Program-made: the position numbers and the translations under genes | Assembly (NCBI GenBank): GCA_016218905.1 | Contig: JACRCS010000951.1 | Coordinates: 1-8,261, forward strand | Length of the DNA stretch: 8,261 nt | Reading direction: 5' to 3' | From: Deltaproteobacteria bacterium | Lineage (GTDB): Bacteria; Desulfobacterota_C; Deferrisomatia; Deferrisomatales; JACRMM01 | Notes under the pieces: model-generated | The model's database searches: none | The model's input: only the letters and a program-made list of their open reading frames with translations | Told to the model about the DNA's origin: nothing | Shown here: positions 1 through 6,104 of the stretch, in pieces | Layout of the letters: every line of letters starts with the position of its first letter | Position numbering within the stretch: the first letter of the stretch is position 1

Positions 1-104
1 ACGCCGTCGTGCTCCACGACCGCCAGGAGTCTCGCCGGCGCCAGCGGCTCCGGCGAGGCGAAGAGGACCGCCTCCAGCACACGCGGGAGCTGCTGCTCGT
101 CCAC
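1..104 (-). CDS. scpB: Segregation and condensation protein B, N-terminal part only
   Basis: ScpB is the winged-helix kleisin-associated (Kite-type) subunit that works with ScpA and Smc in the bacterial condensin that organises and segregates chromosomes. Only the first 34 codons and two bases are inside the window; the gene continues past the left edge. From a GTG start at 104-102 the reading begins M(V)DEQQLPRVLEAVLFASPE, and the L-EA-LFAS-EPL pattern is the characteristic first helix of ScpB. A strong GGAGGAGG ribosome site at 112-119 (minus strand) lies inside the end of scpA, 7 bases before the GTG. Only two bases separate the scpA stop from this start, so the two are translationally coupled. 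The identification rests on a short stretch, but the position directly after scpA makes it firm. Confidence 0.88.
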   Translation of the reverse strand, partial: MDEQQLPRVLEAVLFASPEPLAPARLLAVVEHDG

Positions 105-106
105 GC

Positions 107-883
107 TCAGGCCTCCTCCGCCGGGATGGGGCAGACGCGGATCTCGCCGAAGGGGACGGACTGTACGATCCGCACCGCCCTGAGCCGCACGAGCTCCAAC
201 AGGCCCAAAAAGGTCGCCACGAGCCGCTCCCGCGCGGGCCGCGGCGGGAAGAGATCCGTGAAGGCGAGCGTCGCGCCGGCAGGCAGTGCCTGGCACAGCT
301 CCAGGATCTCACGGATCGCGTCCTGCATCGAGATCCGCTGCCGGATCACGTCTTCGGAGAACTCCTCGGGCGCGCGCTTGAGGAGCTCGCGGAAGGCGAG
401 GACGAGGCCGTAGAGGCTCGCCTCCAGGGGAGCTTCCGCGAGGTCCGCCTCGGCGCCCTCGGGCGCGTCCGCCCACGTCCTGGCGAAGACGTCCCGGCCG
501 AGGGTCGGGAGCGCTTCGAGGTCGGCCGCCGCGTCCCGGAAGCGGCCGTATTCGAGGAGACGGCGGACCAGCTCCGCCCTGGGGTCCTCCCCCTCCTCGG
601 CCGGGTCCTCGGGCACGGGCAGGAGCATCTTGGACTTGATCTGCGCGAGCGTCGCCGCCATGACCAGGAACTCGCCGGCCACGTCCAGGTTGAGCTCGCG
701 CAGGAGGTCCAGGACCTCCAGGTACTCCTGGAGGATCTTCGCGATGGGGATGTCGTAGATGTCGAAGCGGCTCTTTCGGATGAGGTGCAGGAGGAGGTCG
801 AGGGGGCCCTCGAACCCGTCGAGGCGCACCTTGTAGATCCGGTCCTCCTCGAACAGGATCCCCGCTCTCGGACTCTCGGTCAT
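107..883 (-). CDS. scpA: Segregation and condensation protein A
   Basis: ScpA is the kleisin of the bacterial Smc-ScpAB condensin. It bridges the Smc heads and recruits an ScpB dimer. The protein is 258 residues, normal for the family. Residues 17-60 carry the diagnostic start YKVRLDGFEGPLDLLLHLI, then the DIYDIPI segment (41-47) and a helix rich in Leu and Glu. Residues 66-90 hold the second conserved block (LDVAGEFLVMAATLAQIKSK). An acidic, proline-rich linker follows at 90-150. The C-terminal winged helix (about 205-250, ending VRIVQSVPFGEIRV) is the Smc-head-binding domain. The ATG at 883 lies 13 bases after the stop of the M50 protease gene, with a GAGG ribosome site overlapping that stop. 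scpB follows after two bases. Nothing is truncated, and the gene is likely expressed from the operon promoter upstream of the protease. Confidence 0.95.
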   Translation of the reverse strand: MTESPRAGILFEEDRIYKVRLDGFEGPLDLLLHLIRKSRFDIYDIPIAKILQEYLEVLDLLRELNLDVAGEFLVMAATLAQIKSKMLLPVPEDPAEEGEDPRAELVRRLLEYGRFRDAAADLEALPTLGRDVFARTWADAPEGAEADLAEAPLEASLYGLVLAFRELLKRAPEEFSEDVIRQRISMQDAIREILELCQALPAGATLAFTDLFPPRPARERLVATFLGLLELVRLRAVRIVQSVPFGEIRVCPIPAEEA

Positions 884-896
884 GGGGGACGTGCCC

Positions 897-1541
897 TCAA
901 TGCCCGAGCAGGAAGCCGGTGGCCGCGGAGAGGACCGGGTACATCCCGGCGTCGAGGCTTCGGGAGTAGACCAGGACGAGCAGGATCACGAACCCGTACC
1001 GCTCGAGGCCGTCGAGGAGCCGCGCGCCGGCCGCAGGAAGGAGGCCGGCCAGGACCCGGCTGCCGTCGAGCGGCGGGATCGGCAGGAGGTTGAAGAGGCA
1101 GAGGCCGAGGTTCACGCGGACGCCCGCCTGCGCGATCAGCGTCAGCGGGAAGACCACGCGGAGCGAGGTCTCCGAAGTCGGGTCCAGGTTCAGGGGAAGG
1201 AGCGCGCGGTAGCACCCCGCGAAGAAGAACGCCAGGGCGAGGTTCATCAAGGGGCCGGCCGCGCCAACCCAGAGCATCCCGCGCCGCGGGTTCCGGAAGT
1301 ACGCAGAGTTGACTGGGATCGGCTTCGCCCAACCGATCATCCCCGTGAGAAGGAAGACCAGCGTTCCGACGAGATCGAGGTGGACCAGCGGATTCCCGGT
1401 GAGCCGGCCGGCGAGCCGGGGCGTCGGATCGCCGAGCCGGTCGGCGATGTAGCCGTGCGCGAGCTCGTGAAGCGTCACGGCCAGCAGAATGGGGAAGGCG
1501 AGGAGCGAGGCCTCGCGGACGAACGACGCCAGATCGGGCAT
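897..1541 (-). CDS. Site-2 protease-like M50 family membrane metalloprotease
   Basis: This is a predicted integral-membrane zinc protease of the short YwhC/S2P-like M50 subfamily, which cleaves peptide bonds within or next to the membrane; the substrate cannot be told. The 214 residues fit that subfamily. The zinc motif HELAH is at residues 25-29, at the end of the first membrane helix. The usual downstream elements follow: GDPTPRLAGRLTGNP (37-51), HLDLVGT (54-60), WAKPIPVN (71-78), GAAGPLMNL (93-101) and the third-ligand motif NLLPIPPLDG (151-160, D159). Several hydrophobic segments span the rest. The open frame extends further upstream to 1799, but that extension is basic, low in hydrophobicity and unlike the family. 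The ATG at 1541 gives the usual N-terminus MPDLASF and has GGAG 11 bases upstream. This gene heads the scpA-scpB operon; in many bacteria an M50 gene sits next to scpAB. Confidence 0.92.
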   Translation of the reverse strand: MPDLASFVREASLLAFPILLAVTLHELAHGYIADRLGDPTPRLAGRLTGNPLVHLDLVGTLVFLLTGMIGWAKPIPVNSAYFRNPRRGMLWVGAAGPLMNLALAFFFAGCYRALLPLNLDPTSETSLRVVFPLTLIAQAGVRVNLGLCLFNLLPIPPLDGSRVLAGLLPAAGARLLDGLERYGFVILLVLVYSRSLDAGMYPVLSAATGFLLGH

Positions 1542-1577
1542 AGCGGGGAGATCTCCAGACAGGAAGGGCTTTTTCGG

Positions 1578-1607
1578 AACGTAGCAGAGGAGCGCCGGAA
1601 GAGTCAA
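1578..1607 (-). promoter_or_regulatory. Candidate promoter of the M50-scpA-scpB operon
   Basis: On the minus strand TTGACT (1607-1602, five of six matches to the sigma-70 -35 box) is followed after 18 bases by TACGTT (1583-1578), which is preceded by TG at the extended -10 position. Transcription would start near 1571 and leave a leader of about 30 bases before the ATG at 1541. The -10 hexamer itself is a weak match, so the call depends on the good -35 box, the extended -10 TG and the position. Confidence 0.45.
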
Positions 1608-1869
1608 GAAAGGGGAAGGGTAGGAGCCCGGGCCCGTGTCGCCGGGAGCGTGGCGACTCATCCACAGAACGTCGCCAGGCGTCGCCGGACGGCCACACCT
1701 CGAGTCCGGCGGATCGCCTACCTCGGAGCCGGTTTCCGGCATTTTCGCGGTTTTCCGGGGTTTGGCGTGCCCGAGGCCTCGCTTCTGCCGCGAGGGCATG
1801 GCCCTTGCTTGGGCAGCTCTCTGTGTGCCCGTAGCTCCGGGAGGGCACGAGTTTGCGCCGATTCGTGTT
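1608..1869. other. Divergent intergenic region without a recognised gene
   Basis: About 260 bases between the candidate operon promoter (minus strand) and the ribosome site of the DUF4382 gene (plus strand). Open frames cross it on both strands, but none has family-like sequence or a supported start. A short hairpin (CCTCGC at 1777-1782 with GCGAGG at 1790-1795) is present. I see no convincing plus-strand promoter for the lipoprotein gene, though one must exist here if that gene is expressed alone. Confidence 0.5.
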
Positions 1870-1880
1870 AGGAGGACGCT

Positions 1881-3335
1881 ATGACGAGCAAACGCTGGAC
1901 TCGCCTCTTTAACGTCGTACTGCTCTGCTCAGCACTCGGGCTTCAGGCCTGCGCTGGCGGAGGCGGGAGCGGTGCCGGCGGTGGAACTCCCGCCCCGTCG
2001 GGGAGCTCCTTTCGCGTGCTCGTCACCGATGCACCCTTCTCCTCCGAACAGGTGCTGAGCGCCACCGTCTCGGTCCAGAGCCTCGAGCTGCACCAAGCCG
2101 GCGCCGCTGAAGACTCGTTCGTGACGCTGGCGAGCTTCCCGGGCGGAAAAGAGCTCGACCTGGCCCAGCTCCAGAACGGCCTCACCGCGACGCTCTTCGA
2201 AGGCAATCCGCCGCCGGGCGACTACGATGCCGTCCGGATCGTCGTCCTTCCGCAACAGATCGTCATCGACGACGGCGCAGGCGGGGAGCTCGCCTTCGGG
2301 TTCAAGGTGCCGAGCGGGCCTCAGACCGGCGTGAAGGTCTTCGTTACACCGCCGATCCACGTCGCGACGAACCTGACGGCCGACCTCCTCCTCGACTTCG
2401 ATCTCAGCCGGTCCTTCGTCGTACAAGGAAACCCGGCCACTCCCGCGGGGATCAAGGGCTTCACGTTCAAACCGGTGGTCCGGGGCGTCAACCAGTCGAC
2501 CGCGGGCACCCTCACGTTCCAGGTACGGAGCGACGCCGGCACTCCGTCGGTGTCGGCCGACGACGTCGCTCTCGACGGCGCGACCTGGTCCCTCACGGAC
2601 GCCGCCGGCGCAGAGGTCGCGGGCGGCTTGACCGGTGGGGACCCGGCGGACCCGTCAGTCCACGGTTACGCCTTCCATCCGGGCATCCCGGCCGGGAGCT
2701 ACACCCTCTCGCTCGAGGCCGCCGGGCACGAGCCGTACGTCTTCCCGGATCCCGTGGTCATCGTGGCGGCGAACCTCACGGACCTGGGGACCGTGACCCT
2801 GACGCGAACCGGGGGGCTGATCGCCGGGTCGGTCACGACGCGTTTGACTCCCCTGGGAGGGGCAGCAGCGATCGAGCTCCCGGTCGAGGGCGCGGTCGTG
2901 GAGACGGGAGGTGTGACGGCGAGCACCGACGCCGCGGGCTCCTATCAGGTCACCGGCCTCTCGGTGGGGCTGCACACCCTGACCGTAACGAAGGCGGGCT
3001 ATGTAACGGCGACGGGGACCGGGACAGCCAAGGCGCCGGGCGCCGCGCCCGAGGCGGTCAACTTCGTCCTCGTGTCGCAATTGGGCGACTTGACCGGCGT
3101 CGTGACCGGCTTGACCGGGGTCCCCCAGGGCGGCGTCACCGTCCGCGCTACCCTCGAGTTCGCTGCCACGACCGTGGTGATCGCCGAGACGACCACCGAT
3201 GCAGCGGGCAGTTACCGTTTGAGCCTCCCCACGGGCTCCTTCGACATCTCGGCGTCTCTCGGCGCCGCGACTTCCTCGTCTTCCGTGCAGATCGTCGGCG
3301 GCTCCGCGGCCTCGCTGGACTTTGTCCTGCCGTAG
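1881..3335 (+). CDS. DUF4382 domain lipoprotein with carboxypeptidase-regulatory-like domains
   Basis: A 484-residue predicted lipoprotein of unknown function. Residues 1-23 are a lipoprotein signal with basic start, hydrophobic core and lipobox LQAC; C24 would be the lipidated residue. A flexible Gly/Ser/Pro linker follows (25-43). Residues 44-202 match the DUF4382 pattern: FRVLVTDAPF, VSVQSLELHQAG, LDLAQLQNGLTATL, PPGDYDAVRIVV and LLLDFDLSRSF. Three beta-rich domains of the carboxypeptidase-regulatory/CNA-B-like type follow at about 205-310, 311-398 and 401-484. The last two share TDAAGSY (349-355 and 439-445), the signature turn of that fold, so they look like diverged duplicates. The start is fixed by AGGAGG at 1870-1875, five bases before the ATG. 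It stands alone: the upstream operon diverges and a hairpin follows. The likely role is extracytoplasmic binding or scaffolding on the envelope; no catalytic motif is visible. Confidence 0.85.
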   Translation: MTSKRWTRLFNVVLLCSALGLQACAGGGGSGAGGGTPAPSGSSFRVLVTDAPFSSEQVLSATVSVQSLELHQAGAAEDSFVTLASFPGGKELDLAQLQNGLTATLFEGNPPPGDYDAVRIVVLPQQIVIDDGAGGELAFGFKVPSGPQTGVKVFVTPPIHVATNLTADLLLDFDLSRSFVVQGNPATPAGIKGFTFKPVVRGVNQSTAGTLTFQVRSDAGTPSVSADDVALDGATWSLTDAAGAEVAGGLTGGDPADPSVHGYAFHPGIPAGSYTLSLEAAGHEPYVFPDPVVIVAANLTDLGTVTLTRTGGLIAGSVTTRLTPLGGAAAIELPVEGAVVETGGVTASTDAAGSYQVTGLSVGLHTLTVTKAGYVTATGTGTAKAPGAAPEAVNFVLVSQLGDLTGVVTGLTGVPQGGVTVRATLEFAATTVVIAETTTDAAGSYRLSLPTGSFDISASLGAATSSSSVQIVGGSAASLDFVLP

Positions 3336-3357
3336 GCGCTTCCTCCGCGGAGCTTGA

Positions 3358-3386
3358 AGAGGCCGGGCCGGAAAGGTCCGGCCTCT
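3358..3386 (+). terminator. Strong hairpin after the DUF4382 lipoprotein gene
   Basis: A 12-pair stem (AGAGGCCGGGCC at 3358-3369 with GGTCCGGCCTCT at 3375-3386, one G-T pair) closes a five-base GGAAA loop. It starts 22 bases after the stop codon. There is no T-run behind it, so it may terminate only partly, act with a factor, or protect the 3' end. Confidence 0.65.
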
Positions 3387-3725
3387 CGCCTTCGGGGCCT
3401 GATCCACGCCGGCGCGCCTCCGCGGCTACTGCCGAGAGGAGCGGCTCCGTGATAGGCTTTGAGCTTCAGCGCGATGCGAGGAGCAGAATGAAGCGTTCCG
3501 ACGGGCGGGACAGAAGAGGGACGGCCCGGGAGTCGCAGCCGGGCGCCGGGGCCTGGGGTTGCCCCCACGACGAGAGCGGCACGTGCAGGCGCCGAAACGA
3601 GCCGTGTGATCCGGGCGCGGTCGGCTGCGTCCTCGAAGGCCGAGTGCAGACTCCGCAAGGCCCCGCGGGCCGGGAGCCGGCGCCTCCCGAGGGGTAGGCC
3701 CTGCCGTGTCCCCAGGGCTTTGGAG
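3387..3725. other. Intergenic stretch without a recognised gene
   Basis: About 340 GC-rich bases. Short open frames exist, the longest on the plus strand running from 3449 to 3697, but their products are rich in Arg, Gly and Pro without family resemblance, as expected from chance in GC-rich DNA. Two small perfect hairpins are visible: TGGGG/CCCCA around 3554-3567 and CGGGAG/CTCCCG at 3671-3689. No tRNA-like fold was seen. Confidence 0.5.
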
Positions 3726-3810
3726 CCATGGGAAGTATGGGATTTATGGGAATGAGGGTCATGGGTTTTGCCCATAAGTCCCATCGGTCCCATAAAGTCC
3801 CATAACGCCC
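3726..3810. repeat. Inverted array of ATGGG / CCCAT units
   Basis: The left half has ATGGG starting at 3728, 3737 and 3746, a degraded unit (AGGG at 3755) and ATGGG at 3761. The right half has the complement CCCAT starting at 3771, 3780, 3789 and 3799. The period is 9 bases (once 10), and the two halves are separated by TTTTG. The transcript of either strand could fold into a long imperfect hairpin. Spacers differ between units (AAG, ATT, AAT; AAG, CGG, AAAG), so this is a diverged microsatellite-like array turned back on itself rather than a simple tandem repeat. It lies between the lipoprotein gene and the next plus-strand gene and encodes nothing recognisable. Confidence 0.8.
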
Positions 3811-3820
3811 ACGGCCCGCG

Positions 3821-3870
3821 CCCCCCCACCGCCCGTTCCCTTCGGCCGTGCCCCCCGGCCCCCAGGCCCC
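3821..3870 (-). other. C-rich tract with G-quadruplex potential on the minus strand
   Basis: The plus strand has seven C at 3821-3827, CCC at 3832-3834 and CCC at 3838-3840, then C runs of six, five and four at 3851-3856, 3859-3863 and 3867-3870. Read on the minus strand, 3840-3821 fits G3-N3-G3-N4-G3-N1-G3, the standard three-tetrad motif. The tract lies between the ATGGG array and a candidate promoter. Biased high-GC DNA can give such motifs by chance. Confidence 0.4.
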
Positions 3871-3883
3871 GGCGATTCTCCTT

Positions 3884-3913
3884 TTGTAGAAGTATTCCAG
3901 TTTACGAGATAAT
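3884..3913 (+). promoter_or_regulatory. Candidate promoter of the exported START-like protein
   Basis: In a small AT-rich island within GC-rich surroundings, TTGTAG (3884-3889) lies 18 bases before GATAAT (3908-3913), a five-of-six match to the -10 box. The -35 match is weak. The predicted start near 3920 leaves a leader of about 48 bases before the GTG at 3969. Confidence 0.4.
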
Positions 3914-3968
3914 CCCGGCGCGCGTCCCGCGCACCCCTTCGCCCGCTTGGCTCCGCTGGAGAGGACTC

Positions 3969-4904
3969 GTGACCCCCCGAAGAAGAGCGCTCCGACTGCT
4001 CCTGCCGTTCCTTACCGCCCTGCTCGCCCTCACCCCGCACCCCTCCGCGGCGGACGAGCGGCACGACCTGCTCTCCGCCTACTCCCGGCTCCAGGAGAGG
4101 CTGGACCGGAACGCCTTCGGGATCCCCCTCCACGTGGAGTCCACGGAGAACGGGCGCAGCGTCAGCGCCGACGCGTACGGGGTCTTCGACCACCCCTTCG
4201 AGAGCGTCCTCGAGTCGCTGGCGGAGCCCTCGAACTGGCCCGACATCGCGACCCTGCACCCCAACGTCAAGGCCAGCACCTACGCGAGGGGCTCCGGCGA
4301 CTGCCTCCTCACCTTCTATTGCGGCCGGAAGTTCTACCAGTCGCCGGAGACCGCTCACCGGCTGACCTTCCGCTACCAGACCGCCGAAAGGCGGCGGGAT
4401 TACGTGAAGATCCTCCTCGACGCCGAGACGGGACCGTACGGGACGAAGGAGCACCGGATGAAGTTCGAAGCGGCGCCGCTCGACGCGCACCGGACCCTCG
4501 TCCACGTGAGCTACGGCTACGGCTACGGCGCCTCCCTCCGCCTGGCCGAGAAGGTCTACTTCGCCACCCTCGGCAGGGACAAGATAGGGTTCACGGTGAC
4601 CGGCACGGACCCGCAGGGCAATCCGGTCTACATCGGGGGCTCCCGGGGCGCCATCGAGCGCAACGCGGTCCGGTACTACTTCGCCATCCAGTCGTTCCTG
4701 AACACGCTCCGGTACCCGGAGGAGAAGCGTTTCGCCCTGAGAGTCGGCGAGTGGTACGACCTGACGCAGAAGTTCAAGAAGCAGCTCTACGAGGTGGAGA
4801 GGGACGAGTACCTGAAGCAGAAGGCCAAAGAACGCAGGCACCAGGAGGCGCTCCAGGGACAGGTGTCGACGCTGACCCGCGCCGCGGGAGGGGCTGGCGG
4901 TTAG
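3969..4904 (+). CDS. Exported protein of unknown function, possibly START/SRPBCC-like
   Basis: I do not recognise a named family. From the GTG at 3969 the product has 311 residues. Residues 1-28 form a signal peptide: RRR at 4-6, a leucine-rich core at 8-21, and an SAA/DE cleavage site near 28. The mature part begins with a helix (30-48). It then has VSADAYGVFDHPFESVLESL (65-84) followed by NWPDIATLHPNVKAS (89-103), a pattern resembling the first strand and helix of START/SRPBCC-type lipid-binding folds. Later strands alternate with GYGYG (183-187) and a GSRGAIERNAVRYYF segment (224-238). The C-terminal 45 residues are a charged Lys/Glu/Arg helix, probably coiled. The open frame extends upstream to 3768, but that part is an Arg/Pro-rich reading of the repeat and C-rich tract; GGAGAGGA at 3958-3965 supports the GTG start. 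The fold assignment is inference; no catalytic residues can be named. Confidence 0.72.
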   Translation: MTPRRRALRLLLPFLTALLALTPHPSAADERHDLLSAYSRLQERLDRNAFGIPLHVESTENGRSVSADAYGVFDHPFESVLESLAEPSNWPDIATLHPNVKASTYARGSGDCLLTFYCGRKFYQSPETAHRLTFRYQTAERRRDYVKILLDAETGPYGTKEHRMKFEAAPLDAHRTLVHVSYGYGYGASLRLAEKVYFATLGRDKIGFTVTGTDPQGNPVYIGGSRGAIERNAVRYYFAIQSFLNTLRYPEEKRFALRVGEWYDLTQKFKKQLYEVERDEYLKQKAKERRHQEALQGQVSTLTRAAGGAGG

Positions 4905-4920
4905 TCGGTGGCCTCTCCAC

Positions 4921-5954
4921 TCACTCGCCTAAGAGGAAACCAAAGGTAGTATCAAGATCTGCATCGCCGACCAAGAAGGTCTTGCCGTGTGGGGGAAGGG
5001 GTTCCTCGTAAAACATCTTCGCGAGGCGATCATGCTCTTTGGTAATGCCTGCCCTGCGGTTAAACTCGATCTCGGCTTTGATCACTTTGGCACCCAGATG
5101 GCCCACATCGTCCTTGCTAAGTTCCGTCCCCCACCTCGCATTAACTAACCTGGCAAGGACCTCCGGCGAGGCCAACCGGGCCACAAAACTGCAGAGTCCT
5201 GTGCAATCGACGACAGCTGCAGCTATTTGTTTTTTTCGAGAGGTCTCGACTTGTCCTTCTGCGGTCAAAGGGTCAACTGAACCACGAAGGCTTGGTTCCA
5301 GCATATTGCCTGCCGTGTAATCCGCCCCCATCGGACTGGTGGCATACGTAACACCTTGTCCCTGAATGGCCCTTGGATCGTAAGCAGCAATACTCTGGTT
5401 CTTACACACAGGAACCCTAGGGTTTCGAAAATAGGATCCTACTGCCGCAGGGCCATTGCCCATGATGCAGCCTATCTTCGTTCCCTTCGCAGTTTCTTCC
5501 AACACGTCTATGGCGGCCTGTCCGTCGCCAAACTTATGCCAGCCGGCGTCCATCGCCACCGCGATCGCCACTCCCGTGTTGATCGTATCTAAGCCAATGT
5601 CATCACACATGAAATCCAGTTTGGCTATTGTATCCAAGTCGTCGATACCGCACATAGCCCCGACAGCCCAGATGGTTTCGTACTCCAAGGAAGAGGTCAC
5701 ATACTTCCCGTCCTTGTTAATGAACTCATTAGAGCAGCATACAATGCACCTGCTACAGCCTTTGTGTTTGTTCTTGCCGCCCCGTTCCTGAATGATATCC
5801 GCCATATTCTCTGCGCCCAAGGCATCGCACCTCGCCGGAACTTCATTGTTGATCATGACCGAAGTCAACCCCTGCCCCCAAGCCCGAAATACTTCTCAGG
5901 CACCTCCCCAGTCCGGATGCTCTTGTCTGTCATGTCGACTTCTATGAGTTTCAT
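4921..5954 (-). pseudogene. Decayed aldehyde:ferredoxin oxidoreductase (tungsten AOR family)
   Basis: Intact AORs oxidise aldehydes to acids with ferredoxin, using a tungsten bis-pterin cofactor and one [4Fe-4S] cluster. The original start is the ATG at 5954: MKLIEVDMTDKSIRTGEV, running to GLGGRG at 5869. There the frame hits TGA, while LTSVMINNEVPARC continues one frame over, so one base is missing in the universal GGRGL motif. From the TTG at 5868, 315 codons stay open to 4921. Residues 1-21 of that stretch are the family's N-terminal segment; residue 22 onward corresponds to about residue 272 of Pyrococcus AOR. Roughly 215 codons, most of the cofactor-binding N-terminal domain, are gone. 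Retained are the cluster cysteines C38, C41, C45 and C226, the pterin motifs DDIGLD (89-94) and DCTGLC (221-226), and AYDPRAIQGQGVTYATSPMG (162-181), up to a normal C-terminus. Base composition is clearly lower in GC than the flanks, suggesting transfer. A short, domain-deleted functional protein started at the TTG is a remote alternative. Confidence 0.85.
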
Positions 5955-6074
5955 CTCCTGGCTCCATGTCGCGCTCCAGGCACTGCGCGTCAAACGGGAT
6001 CTTGCTTGCACGCTCCAGGAAGACCCTTCCGACCGAAGTAACGGGGAGTTGCGGTTATCTCTTCGCCACGGAGG
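5955..6074. other. Spacer between the phosphatase gene and the AOR relic
   Basis: About 120 bases. The relic's ATG is directly preceded by AGGAG (no spacing), so its original ribosome site is unclear. On the minus strand a frame without a supported start is open from 6054 to 5896, overlapping the relic's start; it includes FLERASKIPFDAQCLERD, which looks protein-like, but I cannot name a family. It could be the end of a lost upstream gene. No promoter with a good -10 box was found. Confidence 0.3.
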
Positions 6075-6097
6075 CTCCCGCCGGCGACCGGCGGGAG
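6075..6097 (-). terminator. Hairpin terminator after the PhoD-like gene
   Basis: A perfect 10-pair stem (CTCCCGCCGG at 6075-6084, CCGGCGGGAG at 6088-6097) with a three-base loop. It begins 7 bases beyond the stop codon at 6105-6107 of the minus-strand phosphatase gene. Outer bases can extend the stem with one bulge. There is no T-run behind it, as with the hairpin at 3358-3386. Confidence 0.65.
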
Positions 6098-6104
6098 GCC
6101 CCTT

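Noticed and set aside
1542..1799. N-terminal extension of the M50 protease to the ATG at 1799
   Set aside because: The extension is basic and proline-rich, is not seen in the family, and would place the candidate promoter inside the gene. The ATG at 1541 has a ribosome site and gives the normal length.
1843..1856. Sigma-54-like GGCACG...TTGC element before the DUF4382 gene
   Set aside because: The GG and GC are 9 bases apart instead of the required 10, and the start point would fall on the ribosome site.
882..1871. Long plus-strand open frame antisense to the M50 gene, with a further minus-strand frame at 880-1848
   Set aside because: Both overlap the clear HExxH protease, are very rich in Arg, Glu, Pro or Ala, and match no family. 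They are chance frames in GC-rich DNA.
3759..4841. Minus-strand frame of 360 codons opposite the exported protein gene
   Set aside because: It is an antisense shadow: Val/Arg/Gly-rich without motifs, while the plus strand has a signal peptide, a ribosome site and natural protein composition.
3947..5011. Second plus-strand frame of 354 codons over the same region
   Set aside because: It is extremely Arg/Pro-rich, runs past the real stop at 4904 into the AOR relic, and has no recognisable sequence.
5955..5990. Promoter for the AOR relic with TTGACG as -35 box
   Set aside because: The hexamer 17 bases downstream (GACATG) matches the -10 consensus at only two positions.
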